From positions 65,514-129,513 of the forward strand of contig JACAWG010000073.1 in NCBI GenBank assembly GCA_017160915.1: 64,000 bases of DNA. Direction: 5' to 3'. Each line of letters opens with the position of its first letter. Position 1 is the first letter of the stretch. Positions 9,036-18,288 of the stretch are shown here, piece after piece. The translations under genes and the position numbers were made by a program. The notes under the pieces were generated by a model. The model was not told where the DNA came from, searched no databases, and saw only the letters and a program-made list of their open reading frames with translations. Source of the DNA: Aggregatibacter actinomycetemcomitans (GTDB lineage Bacteria > Pseudomonadota > Gammaproteobacteria > Enterobacterales > Pasteurellaceae).

Positions 9036-10559
9036 CTATTGTTTTGTTGCGGAATCTTCAGCTAATTTGCCGGCGGCTTTCGCTTCTTTTTCCCATTGAG
9101 GTACAACAGTTTTTAAGAATTCTTCTTTGGCTTTGCGTTCTTTCTCGATGTCGATGCCCACCGCTTTCCAGGCATTTTCCGCCGTAGAAATGTCCGGCAC
9201 CTCAATCGGTGTCTTCACGCCATGTTTGGTTAAGATAGCGGCAAGTTTGGCACGGGCATCGGCGGCACGATCAAGACCGGAGCCTAACACACGCAACATC
9301 ACATCAGGCGCGTGCATATGACCGCCATGGCTGGCTGCAGCGTAGTCCCAACGCCATTGGGCGTGACGGATATCCATTAACGCCGGTTCCATTTCTTCTT
9401 TGGTCGCGCCGGCATCCCATGCGGCTTTCGCTTCAAAGTGCAAACGAACCACTTGATCTTCCAAACGTCCCATGATGTCTTTCACTTCTTTTTTGCGGGA
9501 AGCCACGATGTCTTTTAACTTCTCTTTGCTTTGATCGTGACAGTTGGCACAGGTGGTATCAAAGGCATCAAATGGATTTTGAATTTGGTGGTCGGTATAA
9601 ACTTTACCGTCCGCCCCTTGCACTTTCGGCATATGGCAGTCGATACAGGTCACGCCGTTTTTACCGTGCATACCTAAAGACCAAATTTCAAAGTCAGGGT
9701 GTTGCGCTTTTAAGATCGGCGCTTTGGATAAGATATGAGTGAAGTCGGTGAACCCGATGTCATCGTAGTATTTTTCGATGTCATCGACGGTTTGACCGTT
9801 ATTCCAAGGGAAGGTCACTTGTTTCAAGTCACCCGCGAAATAATATTCAACGTGGCAGTTCGCACAAATTTCCGCCCGTTTTTCGGTGCGGGCGGCGGTG
9901 CCGAAACTTAAATCAGGCTGCGTTTTGCCTTCCGCTTTCGCTCTGGCTTGCAACGCATTGTTTAGATGATCCAAGGCGCGAAGAACGTGTGGACGGGCAA
10001 TACGCAACGCCGGTTTACCTTCGGCAAACTCTTTTGAGGTGGTGTCGTGGCAGTCGGCACAACCGATGGCATTCACCACTTCCGCGCCGCCTTTCGCCCA
10101 TTTACCGCTGAAATAACCTTCTTCTCCCCATTCGGCGATTAAACGCGGCACATCCGGGCCTTTACAGGTCCAACACGCCATCGGTTGCGGGCCGTCGTTC
10201 GCGGTTTTCGGCGCGCCGGTACGCAAAATATCGCGTAAATCTTTGATGGCATAAATATGTCCGCGTGGTGCGTTATATTCTTTCGCAAACGCATAACCGC
10301 CCCATAATATGATTAAACGTGGATTTTCTTCATCGGCATAAATGAGCTTGTCACCTTTTTCGGTGGCTTTCCAAGACTCAAATTGTTTCGGGTATTTCGC
10401 CGCAAATTGTTCGTTCACCGCTTCAATTTTTAGATTCGGGTTCGGTGCTTCCACGGGCTGCTCAACAGGTTTATACACCAATTCGGCCATTGCCGGATTA
10501 AACACACCTAAAGCTGCGAAAGAAGCTGCCACCAATAGGCTTTTTCTCAATGCGTTCAC
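9036..10559 (-). CDS. nrfA: NrfA: cytochrome c552 nitrite reductase (ammonia-forming)
   Basis: Periplasmic pentahaem enzyme that reduces nitrite to ammonium with six electrons. The active-site haem motif is CWTCK (Lys ligand), followed by four ordinary sites CADCH, CANCH, CIDCH and CANCH; '[28 protein letters not shown]' region and '[21 protein letters not shown]' are family blocks. Signal peptide ends near 'FNPAMA'. Start: the frame allows a GTG at 10568, but the GTG at 10559 has a good GGAG 8 bases upstream, so I use it; both are non-ATG starts. First gene of nrfABCD. Confidence 0.94.
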   Translation of the reverse strand: MNALRKSLLVAASFAALGVFNPAMAELVYKPVEQPVEAPNPNLKIEAVNEQFAAKYPKQFESWKATEKGDKLIYADEENPRLIILWGGYAFAKEYNAPRGHIYAIKDLRDILRTGAPKTANDGPQPMACWTCKGPDVPRLIAEWGEEGYFSGKWAKGGAEVVNAIGCADCHDTTSKEFAEGKPALRIARPHVLRALDHLNNALQARAKAEGKTQPDLSFGTAARTEKRAEICANCHVEYYFAGDLKQVTFPWNNGQTVDDIEKYYDDIGFTDFTHILSKAPILKAQHPDFEIWSLGMHGKNGVTCIDCHMPKVQGADGKVYTDHQIQNPFDAFDTTCANCHDQSKEKLKDIVASRKKEVKDIMGRLEDQVVRLHFEAKAAWDAGATKEEMEPALMDIRHAQWRWDYAAASHGGHMHAPDVMLRVLGSGLDRAADARAKLAAILTKHGVKTPIEVPDISTAENAWKAVGIDIEKERKAKEEFLKTVVPQWEKEAKAAGKLAEDSATKQ

Positions 10560-10748
10560 GATAATCACTCCACTAAGGTAAATACGGGTTAAATATGACT
10601 TCTTTAAAGAAGATTAAAATACCGACCGCATTATAGAAATGAGAACTTTTATCATTAAAAACAATGCGATACAAGGCATAAAAAGGGTTTTAAGTGAGCC
10701 TAACATAACCAAATATCCGCGCGTATTCCATGGTTATTTTGCGTTTTC

Positions 10749-10762
10749 TTGTTTTTGATCAA
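10749..10762. promoter_or_regulatory. candidate FNR site upstream of nrfA
   Basis: TTGTTTTTGATCAA matches the FNR consensus TTGAT-N4-ATCAA at 9 of 10 positions. It lies ~190 bp before the nrfA start; nrf operons are known FNR targets. The rest of the ~500-bp gap 10569-11069 shows no gene. Confidence 0.6.
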
Positions 10763-10831
10763 TTTTCTCAATTTAATTGGCTATTTTGTGACATTTTGTA
10801 GCATAAAAATTTTTCCTTAAAACGCACCTAA

Positions 10832-10847
10832 TACCCATTTATTAGTA
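10832..10847. promoter_or_regulatory. candidate NarP/NarL 7-2-7 site upstream of nrfA
   Basis: TACCCAT-TT-ATTAGTA is an inverted pair of the NarP/NarL heptamer (TACYYMT); the first arm matches fully and the second at 6 of 7. It lies ~275 bp before nrfA. Nitrate/nitrite control of nrf through NarP is known in related bacteria. Confidence 0.45.
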
Positions 10848-10989
10848 GAATCAGGGATCATTGATGGGAAAAATGGAATGAAGCAGGAAAACTAACTATA
10901 AAGAGGTATATTTGCATTTTATGCTACAAAAAAGAATCATTCTTATTTGGATGAATTAGAGAAAGGAAGCGGTTGATTTACAGGCAACA

Positions 10990-11025
10990 AAAAAGCCGAA
11001 TTTATCGTAATGAATCCGGCTTTAT
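10990..11025 (-). terminator. terminator after the small lipoprotein gene
   Basis: On the minus strand a stem (aaagccg-gatt / aatt-cggcttt, one mismatch) is followed by a T run. It sits ~45 bases after the stop of the gene at 11070. Confidence 0.65.
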
Positions 11026-11069
11026 GAGATGGGACCGCCATAAAAGTGCGGTTGTTTTTTTCGGTGTTT

Positions 11070-11357
11070 TTACCAGTGCCAGCCCCGATAATAGCCAATG
11101 CTCGGTGCCACAACAAATCTTGGCTGACGCTCGCGATAAATCACGGTTTTCGGCTCCGAATCGCTGGCATTTAGCACATTTTCTTCCGGTTTGTTATCTT
11201 TCACCTGATATTTTTTCGCCACCGTATTTCCGCCGTACACCTTCGCTTGATAGGCTTCAACCGCCTGCGTATCTAACGGCGCAGTATTGGTTTGAGGCTG
11301 AGAGGAGCACGCCGCTAAACACAAGCTCATCGCGGCGAGGGGTAATAATTTTTGCAT
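11070..11357 (-). CDS. small lipoprotein of unknown function
   Basis: A 95-residue protein with a clear lipoprotein signal: 'LPLAAMSLCLAACSS', lipobox LAAC, mature N-terminal Cys at residue 17. The mature part is short, polar, with a C-terminal 'SIGYYRGWHW' rich in aromatic residues. I do not recognise the family. The Haemophilus uptake word with its typical T-rich flank lies just after the stop (~11043-11068). Gap of only 17 bp to the exported protein upstream on the same strand suggests cotranscription with it. Confidence 0.75.
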   Translation of the reverse strand: MQKLLPLAAMSLCLAACSSQPQTNTAPLDTQAVEAYQAKVYGGNTVAKKYQVKDNKPEENVLNASDSEPKTVIYRERQPRFVVAPSIGYYRGWHW

Positions 11358-11374
11358 AATTTACCTTCTTATTT

Positions 11375-12001
11375 TTACTTACAAACGACGTTGGAAAGGA
11401 TTTCTTTACTTTTTTGCAGGTTTTTGTTCATCAACATTTTACCGTTTCGTTGTTCTTCCGATTTCACTTCTTTGTCTAACTCGGGATCCTGAATGTTAAA
11501 CACCGGTGCATATTGCACGTTTTTCGGTTCCACATCGGAAGATACGGTGGCGCCGATGATACTGGCGTAATATTGCTGTTTGGATTTATCGACATAATAG
11601 GTTGTAGAATCGGTAAACGCGACGCCATCGGTATATTTGAAGCCGTAACAAATGCCCGCGCCGGACTCAAATACTGAGTGAGAATCTTTATTTTCTTTAA
11701 TTTCAAATACTTCAAAAGCGATACTTTTACCCAATTCACTCACATCGGCGGCATTTTTAGGATCGAATTTTTTGCCGTTATTTTGATTAATGTAAGTGGT
11801 TTTACCTTGTCCGCCGTTGTCAGAAAAAGAAAATTGCTGTTTCTGCGCAGGACCGGCATATCTTGCCTGATTAGGCTGTTGAGCGTTTTTATCGGTGGTC
11901 ACGCCGTCTTCAGAAATATGCATAGACCAAGACTCCGCAAACACCAATGGCGAAAGGAAAACAAAACTCAGACCGAGCGTTAATTTTTTGAAAAGCATCA
12001 T
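11375..12001 (-). CDS. exported protein of unknown function
   Basis: A 208-residue protein with a signal peptide ('LTLGLSFVFLSPLVFAESW', cleavage after FA). The mature domain has two Cys ('GICYGF' and the last-but-one residue), which could form a disulfide between the core and the C-terminus. I do not recognise a domain. Two adjacent ATG codons (12001 and 11998) are both possible starts; AGAGG lies 5 or 8 bases upstream. It sits between the ccm operon and the small lipoprotein gene, all on the same strand. Confidence 0.75.
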   Translation of the reverse strand: MMLFKKLTLGLSFVFLSPLVFAESWSMHISEDGVTTDKNAQQPNQARYAGPAQKQQFSFSDNGGQGKTTYINQNNGKKFDPKNAADVSELGKSIAFEVFEIKENKDSHSVFESGAGICYGFKYTDGVAFTDSTTYYVDKSKQQYYASIIGATVSSDVEPKNVQYAPVFNIQDPELDKEVKSEEQRNGKMLMNKNLQKSKEILSNVVCK

Positions 12002-12038
12002 TGGGACCTCTTAAGAATAAAATGAAATAGGATATAAA

Positions 12039-12134
12039 TTATAAAATTGTATAAATCTCAAGCGGTAAATTATCAGGATCGCAGAAGAAAGTAAATTGTT
12101 TTCCCGTCAATTCAAAACCCCAAAGCGGCGTCAT
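12039..12134 (-). pseudogene. C-terminal remnant of a VOC/glyoxalase-family gene
   Basis: Directly behind ccmI, overlapping its stop as TAATG, is a 31-codon frame that reads 'TPLWGFELTGKQFTFFCDP' then 'DNLPLEIYTIL' and stops. 'FFCDPDNLPLEIY' is the C-terminal metal-site motif of VOC-fold proteins such as the YaeR/GloA-like family (Glu ligand in 'LE'). The N-terminal ~95 residues are absent, so this is a deletion remnant, not a complete gene. Whether the short frame is still translated by coupling to ccmI is unknown. Confidence 0.6.
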
Positions 12135-13057
12135 TATTTTTCCTGTTGCGGCGTAAGCTGTTGGTGTTTTTCCTGCTCCTGCGCTTCTAGCGCATCGCGC
12201 GCGGAACGAATACTTCGCTCAATAATCGGAATGCGCGGGTCATCTTTCGGCAACAGTTTTAACATCATCGCCCAGCTGACCGCCGCCATTTTGTAATCTT
12301 CCGTTTCAAAATAACGGAACGCCAACAAACTCAAGGCTTCAACGTTGGTATGATCTTCGCGAATGACTTCGCGCAATAAATTGTCCCCTTTCAATTTATC
12401 CGTTTCATCTTCGGAGAACATCAAAATGCGGGCATACGCCAATTTATACAGATTATTTTTCGGCTCTAATTTATTGGCGCGGGCGAAGCTGTCTAATGCC
12501 ATTCTCGGCTGTTCCAGGTTCATGCCGATTTGCCCTAACAGCCACCAGTTTTTGGCGTTATTGGGATCTTTTTGCAAATCCACCCGCAGCGCCGTGGCAA
12601 ATTGCTGCATTTCGGCATCGTTTAACGGATTTGTGCTTTCGCTTTTTAAACGCTCATAAAAGTGCGGTAGTTTTTCCGCGCTTTTTTCCAACATAATTTC
12701 AGCCTGCCAGGATCCCACCACAAAATACGCCGATACGGATAAAATGCCGAGTGCCAGAAAACCGGAAACAAACCACAGTTTGCCATAATTTTTTTCACTG
12801 CGCACCGCACTTTCCGGCTGTGATGGAATGTCTTCCAATAAGGATTTTTGCAATTCGGTTTTAAGTTGTTCGGCGTTTTCCAGCAAACCCTGTTTTTCAT
12901 CCCGTTCCAGCTCTTTTAAACGCTCAAAATAAAACGCTTTGTTGAGATCGTCGCGACGGGTTGATTGGGTTTGCACAAAACGCGCAGACAACAACGGGAA
13001 AAAACAAATTAACGCGGCAACCAGCGTTAACACAAAAATGCTTATCCACAAACTCAT
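12134..13057 (-). CDS. ccmI: CcmI: TPR apocytochrome chaperone
   Basis: A 307-residue inner-membrane protein: one membrane segment at ~5-22, a cytoplasmic coiled/charged region ('DLNKAFYFERLKELERDEKQG', a CcmI hallmark), a second membrane segment at ~95-112, then periplasmic TPR repeats. It presents apocytochrome c to the CcmF-CcmH haem lyase. The TPR part is homologous to the C-terminal half of NrfFG in the same window. Overlaps ccmH by 4 bases. Last intact gene of the ccm operon. Confidence 0.88.
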   Translation of the reverse strand: MSLWISIFVLTLVAALICFFPLLSARFVQTQSTRRDDLNKAFYFERLKELERDEKQGLLENAEQLKTELQKSLLEDIPSQPESAVRSEKNYGKLWFVSGFLALGILSVSAYFVVGSWQAEIMLEKSAEKLPHFYERLKSESTNPLNDAEMQQFATALRVDLQKDPNNAKNWWLLGQIGMNLEQPRMALDSFARANKLEPKNNLYKLAYARILMFSEDETDKLKGDNLLREVIREDHTNVEALSLLAFRYFETEDYKMAAVSWAMMLKLLPKDDPRIPIIERSIRSARDALEAQEQEKHQQLTPQQEK

Positions 13058-13599
13058 TGTTTATTTTCCTTATTTAACAAAGCATTAAGGCGTTGCTGTT
13101 GCGCTTCGCTTAACGCCTGTGACGCGACATTATCCGTCGCATTCGGCATCGTTTTTTTACGCCCGAAAAGCCATACCAGCCCGAATAAAATCAAGGCAAA
13201 AGGCACAACCCATAAAACAAGGGTGGCAACGGTCAACGGCGGATCATAAGTCACAAAATTGCCATAGCGATCCACCATGTATTGCACCACATCCTGTTTG
13301 GATTTGCCTTCCTGTAGCAATTCAAACACTTTGGCGCGCATATCCACGGCAATTACGGCATTGGAATCGGCGATATTGTTATTCTGACATTGCGGACAGC
13401 GCAGTTCCTGCGTTAAGGCATGATAGTCGTCTTCCTGCTGCGGCGAGCTGAAATTCAGCGCGTCGATGGCGGCAAACGCATTAATACTGACGAAAAGTGC
13501 GGTTAACAAAAGACAACGTTTTTTAAACGTTAGCTTTGCCAACGGGATGAATAAGCGAACAAGTGAGCTTATAAATATAAATAAACGTGCTTTTTTCAT
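13054..13599 (-). CDS. ccmH: CcmH: thiol subunit of the cytochrome c haem lyase
   Basis: About 181 residues: N-terminal hydrophobic signal or anchor, CcmH domain with '[10 protein letters not shown]', a C-terminal membrane segment ('VATLVLWVVPFALILFGLVWLF') and a short tail. It reduces or holds the haem-binding cysteines of apocytochromes. The frame is open to 13650, but the ATG at 13599 overlaps the ccmG stop (TAATG) and precedes the basic start 'MKKARLF', so it is preferred. Unlike E. coli, where CcmH carries the TPR domain, here CcmH and CcmI are separate. Confidence 0.9.
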   Translation of the reverse strand: MKKARLFIFISSLVRLFIPLAKLTFKKRCLLLTALFVSINAFAAIDALNFSSPQQEDDYHALTQELRCPQCQNNNIADSNAVIAVDMRAKVFELLQEGKSKQDVVQYMVDRYGNFVTYDPPLTVATLVLWVVPFALILFGLVWLFGRKKTMPNATDNVASQALSEAQQQRLNALLNKENKQ

Positions 13600-14150
13600 T
13601 ACTGCGCCCCGCCTAATTTTTGATAAATAGGTTGCAAGGTTTCCTGCCACACTTTCGCGTTCACATCACCCGCATGGCGATAATGAATCACGCCGTTGCC
13701 GTCCACCAGAAAGGTTTCCGGCGCGCCATATACGCCCAAATCCAAGGCAAATGAACCTTTTTCATCTTTTAACACCACCTGATAAGGATTGCCCAAGTCC
13801 TTCAGCCATTTCGTTGCTTTGGCGCTGTTATCTTTATAATCCAAGCCGATAATCGGCACGCCCTGCTTCGCCAGTTGATTCAAATATTGGTGCTCCGCAT
13901 AACAGGTCGGGCACCATGTCGCCCATACATTGAGCAAAAGCGGTTTGCCCTGTTTAAACAGCGTTTCATCATAGGTTTTATCGGACAATAAATCCTGCAA
14001 CGTCTTCGGCGGAACCGGTTTCCCCACCAACGCCGATTCCAGTGCTTTCGGATCATCACCCAGCGCATTACGTTGTAATTGCACCAGAAATGCCGTGGCT
14101 AAGGCTAAGAAGATAATTAAGGGTAAATATAATTTCTTTTTCATTATCAA
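13599..14150 (-). CDS. ccmG: CcmG (DsbE): periplasmic thioredoxin of cytochrome c maturation
   Basis: A 183-residue membrane-anchored thioredoxin with active site 'WATWCPTC', the CcmG fingerprint 'GKPLLLNVWATWCPTCYAEH' and the 'GAPETFLVDGNGVIHYRHAG' block. It supplies reducing power to CcmH and apocytochromes. Second ATG two codons in (MIMKK) is an alternative start. Paralogue of NrfX at 3.8-4.3 kb. Spacing of 22 bp from ccmF and overlap with ccmH. Confidence 0.92.
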   Translation of the reverse strand: MIMKKKLYLPLIIFLALATAFLVQLQRNALGDDPKALESALVGKPVPPKTLQDLLSDKTYDETLFKQGKPLLLNVWATWCPTCYAEHQYLNQLAKQGVPIIGLDYKDNSAKATKWLKDLGNPYQVVLKDEKGSFALDLGVYGAPETFLVDGNGVIHYRHAGDVNAKVWQETLQPIYQKLGGAQ

Positions 14151-14172
14151 TACTCGATGATTCTATGAGGGC

Positions 14173-16131
14173 TTATTGCACGGTTTCTTTGTCTAAAATT
14201 TTACTAAACCGATAGCGGCGGTCGAACAAACATAATATCCCACCGAGCGCCATAAACAACCCGCCAAGCCATATCCAGCGGATAAACGGTTTGTAATACA
14301 AGCGCAACGCCCAGGAATTGTCGTCTAATTTTTCACCTAACGCCACGTATAAATCACGGCTGAAACCCCAATCAATCGCCGCTTCGGTCATCGGCATTTT
14401 GCTCACGGTGTATAAGCGTTTTTCCGCATACAGCGTGGTTTCTTTTTTGCCGTCACGATGAATATCAATTTGCGCTTTGCCGCCGATATAGTTCGGTCCG
14501 TTGGCATCGCTGATGCCTTTGAAGGTGAAATCATAACCGGCAATTTGTACCGTATCACCAACCTGCATCCGCACATCCCGCTCTACACTGTAATTTTGGC
14601 TGAAAGCAATGCCCCAAACGGTCATGGCGACACCCAAATGCGCCAAAATCATGCCCCAATGGGAGCGGGATAATTTGGTTATGCCACGCCAAAAAGATTC
14701 ACGATGCGTTGCCCGTTGCTGCATTTCATACAGGCTCAACAGCACGATAATCACCGCCATCATGGTGCCGAGCACGGCGCTGACGGTTAATTTGTTTTGG
14801 AGCAAATACGGCAAGGCAAAACCGGCAAGAAGCATAATCATCAGGCTGATGATCACCGGCGTGCGAATGGCAGAGAACTCATCACGCCGCCATTTAACCA
14901 GCGGCCCGATACCCAATAACAAAGCGAACGGGGTCATGATAATCAGGAACATTTGATCAAAAAACGGCGCGCCGATGGAAATGGAACCCAAGCCTAATTG
15001 TTTGTGCACAAGCGGCAGTAATGTCCCCAGCAACACCACACAAAGTGCGGTCATTAATAAAATATTATTTAACAGCAGCAAACTTTCGCGGGAATAGCGT
15101 TCCGCATTATCACGGGAACGAATTTGACTGCCTTTGTAGGCGTATAAGGTCAGGGAGCCGCCGATCACCACGATTAAATACGCCAACACATATAAACCGC
15201 GGGTCGGGTCGGAGGCAAAGGCGTGTACCGAGACCAAAATACCGGAACGCACCAAGAAAGTACCGAGCAAACACAGTGAGAAGGCTAAAATCGCCAGCAA
15301 CACCGTCCAGGCTTTGAAAGAACCCCGTTTTTCCGTCACGGCTAAGGAGTGCAACAATGCAGTGCCTGCCAACCAAGGCATGAAAGAGGCGTTTTCTACC
15401 GGATCCCAGAACCACCAACCGCCCCAGCCCAGTTCGTAATATGCCCACCAGGAACCGAGTACGATACCCAGGGTTAAAAAGATCCAAGCCGCCATGGTCC
15501 AAGGGCGTGACCAACGCGCCCAGGCGGTATCCAGTTTACCGGTCATTAAAGAGGCGATGGAAAAAGCAAAGGCGACGGAAAATCCCACATATCCCATATA
15601 TAACAACGGCGGGTGGAAAATTAAGCCGACATCTTGCAATAACGGATTCAGCTCTTTGCCGTCCACCGGAAAATCAGGGAAAGTGCGGTTAAACGGGTTG
15701 GAGGTAAATAACACGAAAAGCAGAAAACCGATGCTGATAATGCCCATAATACCGAGCACGCGGGCGGTGGCTTCCTGCGGTAAGTGTTTGCTAAACAACG
15801 CCACTGCCGCGCTCCACAACGACAACAACCAGATCCACAATAACAATGAACCTTCGTGGGAACCCCAAACGGCAGATAAACGATAGTAAATAGGTAAGGT
15901 GGTATTGGAGTTGTTCACCACATATTGCACGCTGAAATCATTCACGGCGAACAAATAAAACAAGGCGCCGAATGAGAAGGTTAATACGGCAAACAAACCG
16001 TAGGTCATCGGGCGTGCTAAGGACATCAGCTGGACGTTGCCTTTTTCCGCGCCCCATAAAGGGAAAATCGCCAGCAAAACGGCGATCGCCAGACTCAGGG
16101 CTAAGGCATAATTTCCTAATTCCGCAATCAT
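14173..16131 (-). CDS. ccmF: CcmF: cytochrome c haem lyase, core subunit
   Basis: A 652-residue polytopic membrane protein. 'WGSHEGSLLLWIW' and the WWD-type motif '[20 protein letters not shown]' are present, plus the conserved periplasmic His residues around the first and last loops. Receives haem from holo-CcmE and ligates it to apocytochromes held by CcmH/CcmI. Starts at the last base of the ccmE stop. Clearly paralogous to nrfE at 4.3-6.2 kb but in the full ccm context. Confidence 0.94.
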   Translation of the reverse strand: MIAELGNYALALSLAIAVLLAIFPLWGAEKGNVQLMSLARPMTYGLFAVLTFSFGALFYLFAVNDFSVQYVVNNSNTTLPIYYRLSAVWGSHEGSLLLWIWLLSLWSAAVALFSKHLPQEATARVLGIMGIISIGFLLFVLFTSNPFNRTFPDFPVDGKELNPLLQDVGLIFHPPLLYMGYVGFSVAFAFSIASLMTGKLDTAWARWSRPWTMAAWIFLTLGIVLGSWWAYYELGWGGWWFWDPVENASFMPWLAGTALLHSLAVTEKRGSFKAWTVLLAILAFSLCLLGTFLVRSGILVSVHAFASDPTRGLYVLAYLIVVIGGSLTLYAYKGSQIRSRDNAERYSRESLLLLNNILLMTALCVVLLGTLLPLVHKQLGLGSISIGAPFFDQMFLIIMTPFALLLGIGPLVKWRRDEFSAIRTPVIISLMIMLLAGFALPYLLQNKLTVSAVLGTMMAVIIVLLSLYEMQQRATHRESFWRGITKLSRSHWGMILAHLGVAMTVWGIAFSQNYSVERDVRMQVGDTVQIAGYDFTFKGISDANGPNYIGGKAQIDIHRDGKKETTLYAEKRLYTVSKMPMTEAAIDWGFSRDLYVALGEKLDDNSWALRLYYKPFIRWIWLGGLFMALGGILCLFDRRYRFSKILDKETVQ

Positions 16132-16649
16132 TACTGACCTTCTTTCATTTTTTCCTGACGATCGCGTTCGCTTTCGCCTTTCAGATCAGAGACGCCCATC
16201 GGTTTATGGACTTTTTGCATTTGTTTTTCCAGATCTGGCGGCACATAGTTTTCATCGTGTTTTGCCAACACTTCGGTGGCTTCCAATAAGGTCGGTTCTT
16301 TTAGCACGCCCTGTGCCACAATGCCCTGCCCTTCACGGAACAAATCCGGCAAAATTCCTTCATATTCCACGCTGATGGAAGGACCAATGTCATTTAAATC
16401 GAACCGCACTTTCAGGCTTTTCGGATCCCGTTGTACCGTGCCGGCAACCACCATGCCGCCGACGCGAATACGTTGCCCCACTTCCGGTTTTTGGTCGGCA
16501 TTGTCATTTTTGCCGTACACCACTTCCGACGGGGTATAAAATAAATCGATATTTTGGCGTAATGCGTACAACACCAACGCCGAAGCCACCGCCACACCTA
16601 ACAGGACAAACAAAACGACGGACAAACGGGATTTACGTCTTGGGTTCAT
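16131..16649 (-). CDS. ccmE: CcmE: haem chaperone
   Basis: A 172-residue periplasmic protein with an N-terminal signal anchor ('[20 protein letters not shown]'), an OB-fold, and the haem-binding motif '[13 protein letters not shown]' in which the His binds haem covalently. C-terminal tail is charged and disordered. It takes haem from CcmABCD and delivers it to CcmF. Overlaps ccmD by 4 bases. Confidence 0.93.
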   Translation of the reverse strand: MNPRRKSRLSVVLFVLLGVAVASALVLYALRQNIDLFYTPSEVVYGKNDNADQKPEVGQRIRVGGMVVAGTVQRDPKSLKVRFDLNDIGPSISVEYEGILPDLFREGQGIVAQGVLKEPTLLEATEVLAKHDENYVPPDLEKQMQKVHKPMGVSDLKGESERDRQEKMKEGQ

Positions 16650-16852
16650 AGCGTTTCTCCTTTTTGTTTTAATTGTTGTAAGCGGGCTTCACGCTGTTGT
16701 TCACGTTTGATGGATTTTAACACCGCACTTTTGCCGGCAAGGCTTTGCACAATGAGCACCACAATCGCCAATAAACTTAAACCATAAGAAAGCCACACAT
16801 AAAAACCGTAACCTCCCATGTTGATGAAATCACTCCAAGATTGAAAAAACAT
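16646..16852 (-). CDS. ccmD: CcmD: small haem exporter subunit
   Basis: A 68-residue protein with one membrane segment ('[21 protein letters not shown]') and a basic cytoplasmic tail, the size and pattern of CcmD. The family start '[18 protein letters not shown]' is recognisable. It helps release holo-CcmE from CcmC. The coding sequence contains one Haemophilus uptake word (read as 'KSAVLKS'). Confidence 0.88.
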   Translation of the reverse strand: MFFQSWSDFINMGGYGFYVWLSYGLSLLAIVVLIVQSLAGKSAVLKSIKREQQREARLQQLKQKGETL

Positions 16853-16870
16853 ATTTTCCCCCAGCTAACA

Positions 16871-17608
16871 CTAAAGTTTTTCAGCCAACGCTTTTACCCA
16901 CGGGCGTTTGGCGTCTTCTTTTAATAATTCATTGCGGTAACGCACTAAAGTCAACCAAATGTATAACGTCATAAAACCGAAGATGCACAAAATCAGCGGA
17001 ATCAACATCGGTGTGGCGATAGACGGGCGTTCCAGTTTGGTAATGCTCGCCCCCTGGTGCAAGGTATTCCACCACTCCACCGAGAAATGGATAATCGGCA
17101 GATTCACCACGCCCACAAGGCATAATACGCAGGCGGCTTTTGCGCCCACATTGCGATCCTGAAAGGCGGAATATAAGGCAAGTACGCCTAAATATAAGAA
17201 AAACAAAATTAATTCGGCGGTTAGGCGGGCATCCCACACCCACCAGGTCCCCCACATGGGTTTGCCCCAAATAGCGCCGGTAACCAACGCCAAGAACGTA
17301 AATAACGCCCCAATCGGCGCCATGGCAATCATCGCCAGCTGTGCCTGTTTAATTTGCCACACTAACGCCACCAACGCGGCAATCGCCATGGAGCCATAGA
17401 CACCCATAGACCAAATCGCCGTCGGTACGTGTACATACATAATGCGGAAGCTGTTGCCCTGTTGGTAATCCGCCGGTGCGAACGCCAGCCCCCAAACGAT
17501 ACCGACCGCTAATAAAAGTGCGGTCAAAATGGCAAAGAAAGGACTAAACTTGCCGCATAATTGATATTGTGTTTCCGACTTTGCATAAGGATGCAACCAC
17601 TTCCACAT
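16871..17608 (-). CDS. ccmC: CcmC: haem-handling membrane protein
   Basis: A 245-residue protein with six membrane segments and the WWD haem motif 'GKPMWGTWWVWDARLTAELI'. It attaches haem to CcmE. Position between ccmB and ccmD is the standard order. Also contains an uptake word in its 5' part ('LTALLLA'). Confidence 0.93.
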   Translation of the reverse strand: MWKWLHPYAKSETQYQLCGKFSPFFAILTALLLAVGIVWGLAFAPADYQQGNSFRIMYVHVPTAIWSMGVYGSMAIAALVALVWQIKQAQLAMIAMAPIGALFTFLALVTGAIWGKPMWGTWWVWDARLTAELILFFLYLGVLALYSAFQDRNVGAKAACVLCLVGVVNLPIIHFSVEWWNTLHQGASITKLERPSIATPMLIPLILCIFGFMTLYIWLTLVRYRNELLKEDAKRPWVKALAEKL

Positions 17609-17618
17609 AAACTATCCT

Positions 17619-18284
17619 CTATTGATCCAAACTAATCCGCAACGCCGTCGCAATCGCAAAAGGCGATAAGGTAACAACGGCGGCTAAAATCGCACCAAGA
17701 ATGGCTAATTGCCCGCCGTAAGGTAAATTCAATGCGGCGGCATCCAGTACCGACGCAGAAAAAATCAGCACCGGAATAAATAACGGCACCACCAATAAAC
17801 TCAATAACACACCGCCTTTGCGCAACCCCACCGTAAGCGCCACGCCTATGGCGCCAAGGCAACTCAACACCGGCGTGCCTAATAATAAAGTCTGCACTAA
17901 CGCCCACCAAATTGATCTTTCCAATGACAGCAATAATGCGGCGATAGGCGATAATAAAATCAACGGCAAGCCCGTGAGCAACCAATGGGCAAGCACTTTC
18001 GCCAATGCCGTCAACATCAACGGCTGTGGCGTGAGCATGAGCTGTTCCAGAGAACCGTCAATAAAATCATCGCGAAATAAACGCTCAAAAGACAACAATG
18101 CAGACAGTAACGCCGCCACCCAAGCCACACCGGGCGCAATGCGGGAAAGCAGTTTCGGATCGGGTCCGATAACCAACGGAAACAACGTAATCACGATGAG
18201 GAAAAACCACAACGGATTTAAAATTTCCGCCTGTTTGCGCATGGCGATTTGTAATTCGCGTTTAATAATTTGCCAAAAAATCAT
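17619..18284 (-). CDS. ccmB: CcmB: membrane subunit of the haem-release ABC transporter
   Basis: A ~221-residue protein with six membrane segments and the CcmB N-terminus 'FWQIIKRELQIAMRKQAEI' followed by 'LNPLWFFLIVITLFPL'. The frame is open 5 codons further, inside the end of ccmA, but the ATG at 18284 gives the normal family length (about 220 residues). Partners the ATPase CcmA to release holo-CcmE from CcmC. Confidence 0.92.
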   Translation of the reverse strand: MIFWQIIKRELQIAMRKQAEILNPLWFFLIVITLFPLVIGPDPKLLSRIAPGVAWVAALLSALLSFERLFRDDFIDGSLEQLMLTPQPLMLTALAKVLAHWLLTGLPLILLSPIAALLLSLERSIWWALVQTLLLGTPVLSCLGAIGVALTVGLRKGGVLLSLLVVPLFIPVLIFSASVLDAAALNLPYGGQLAILGAILAAVVTLSPFAIATALRISLDQ

Positions 18285-18288
18285 GCCG

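Noticed and set aside
4289-16131. nrfE/nrfX/nrfFG as a duplicated ccm operon fragment without function
   Set aside because: All motifs are intact and the position next to nrfABCD fits dedicated NrfA haem attachment.
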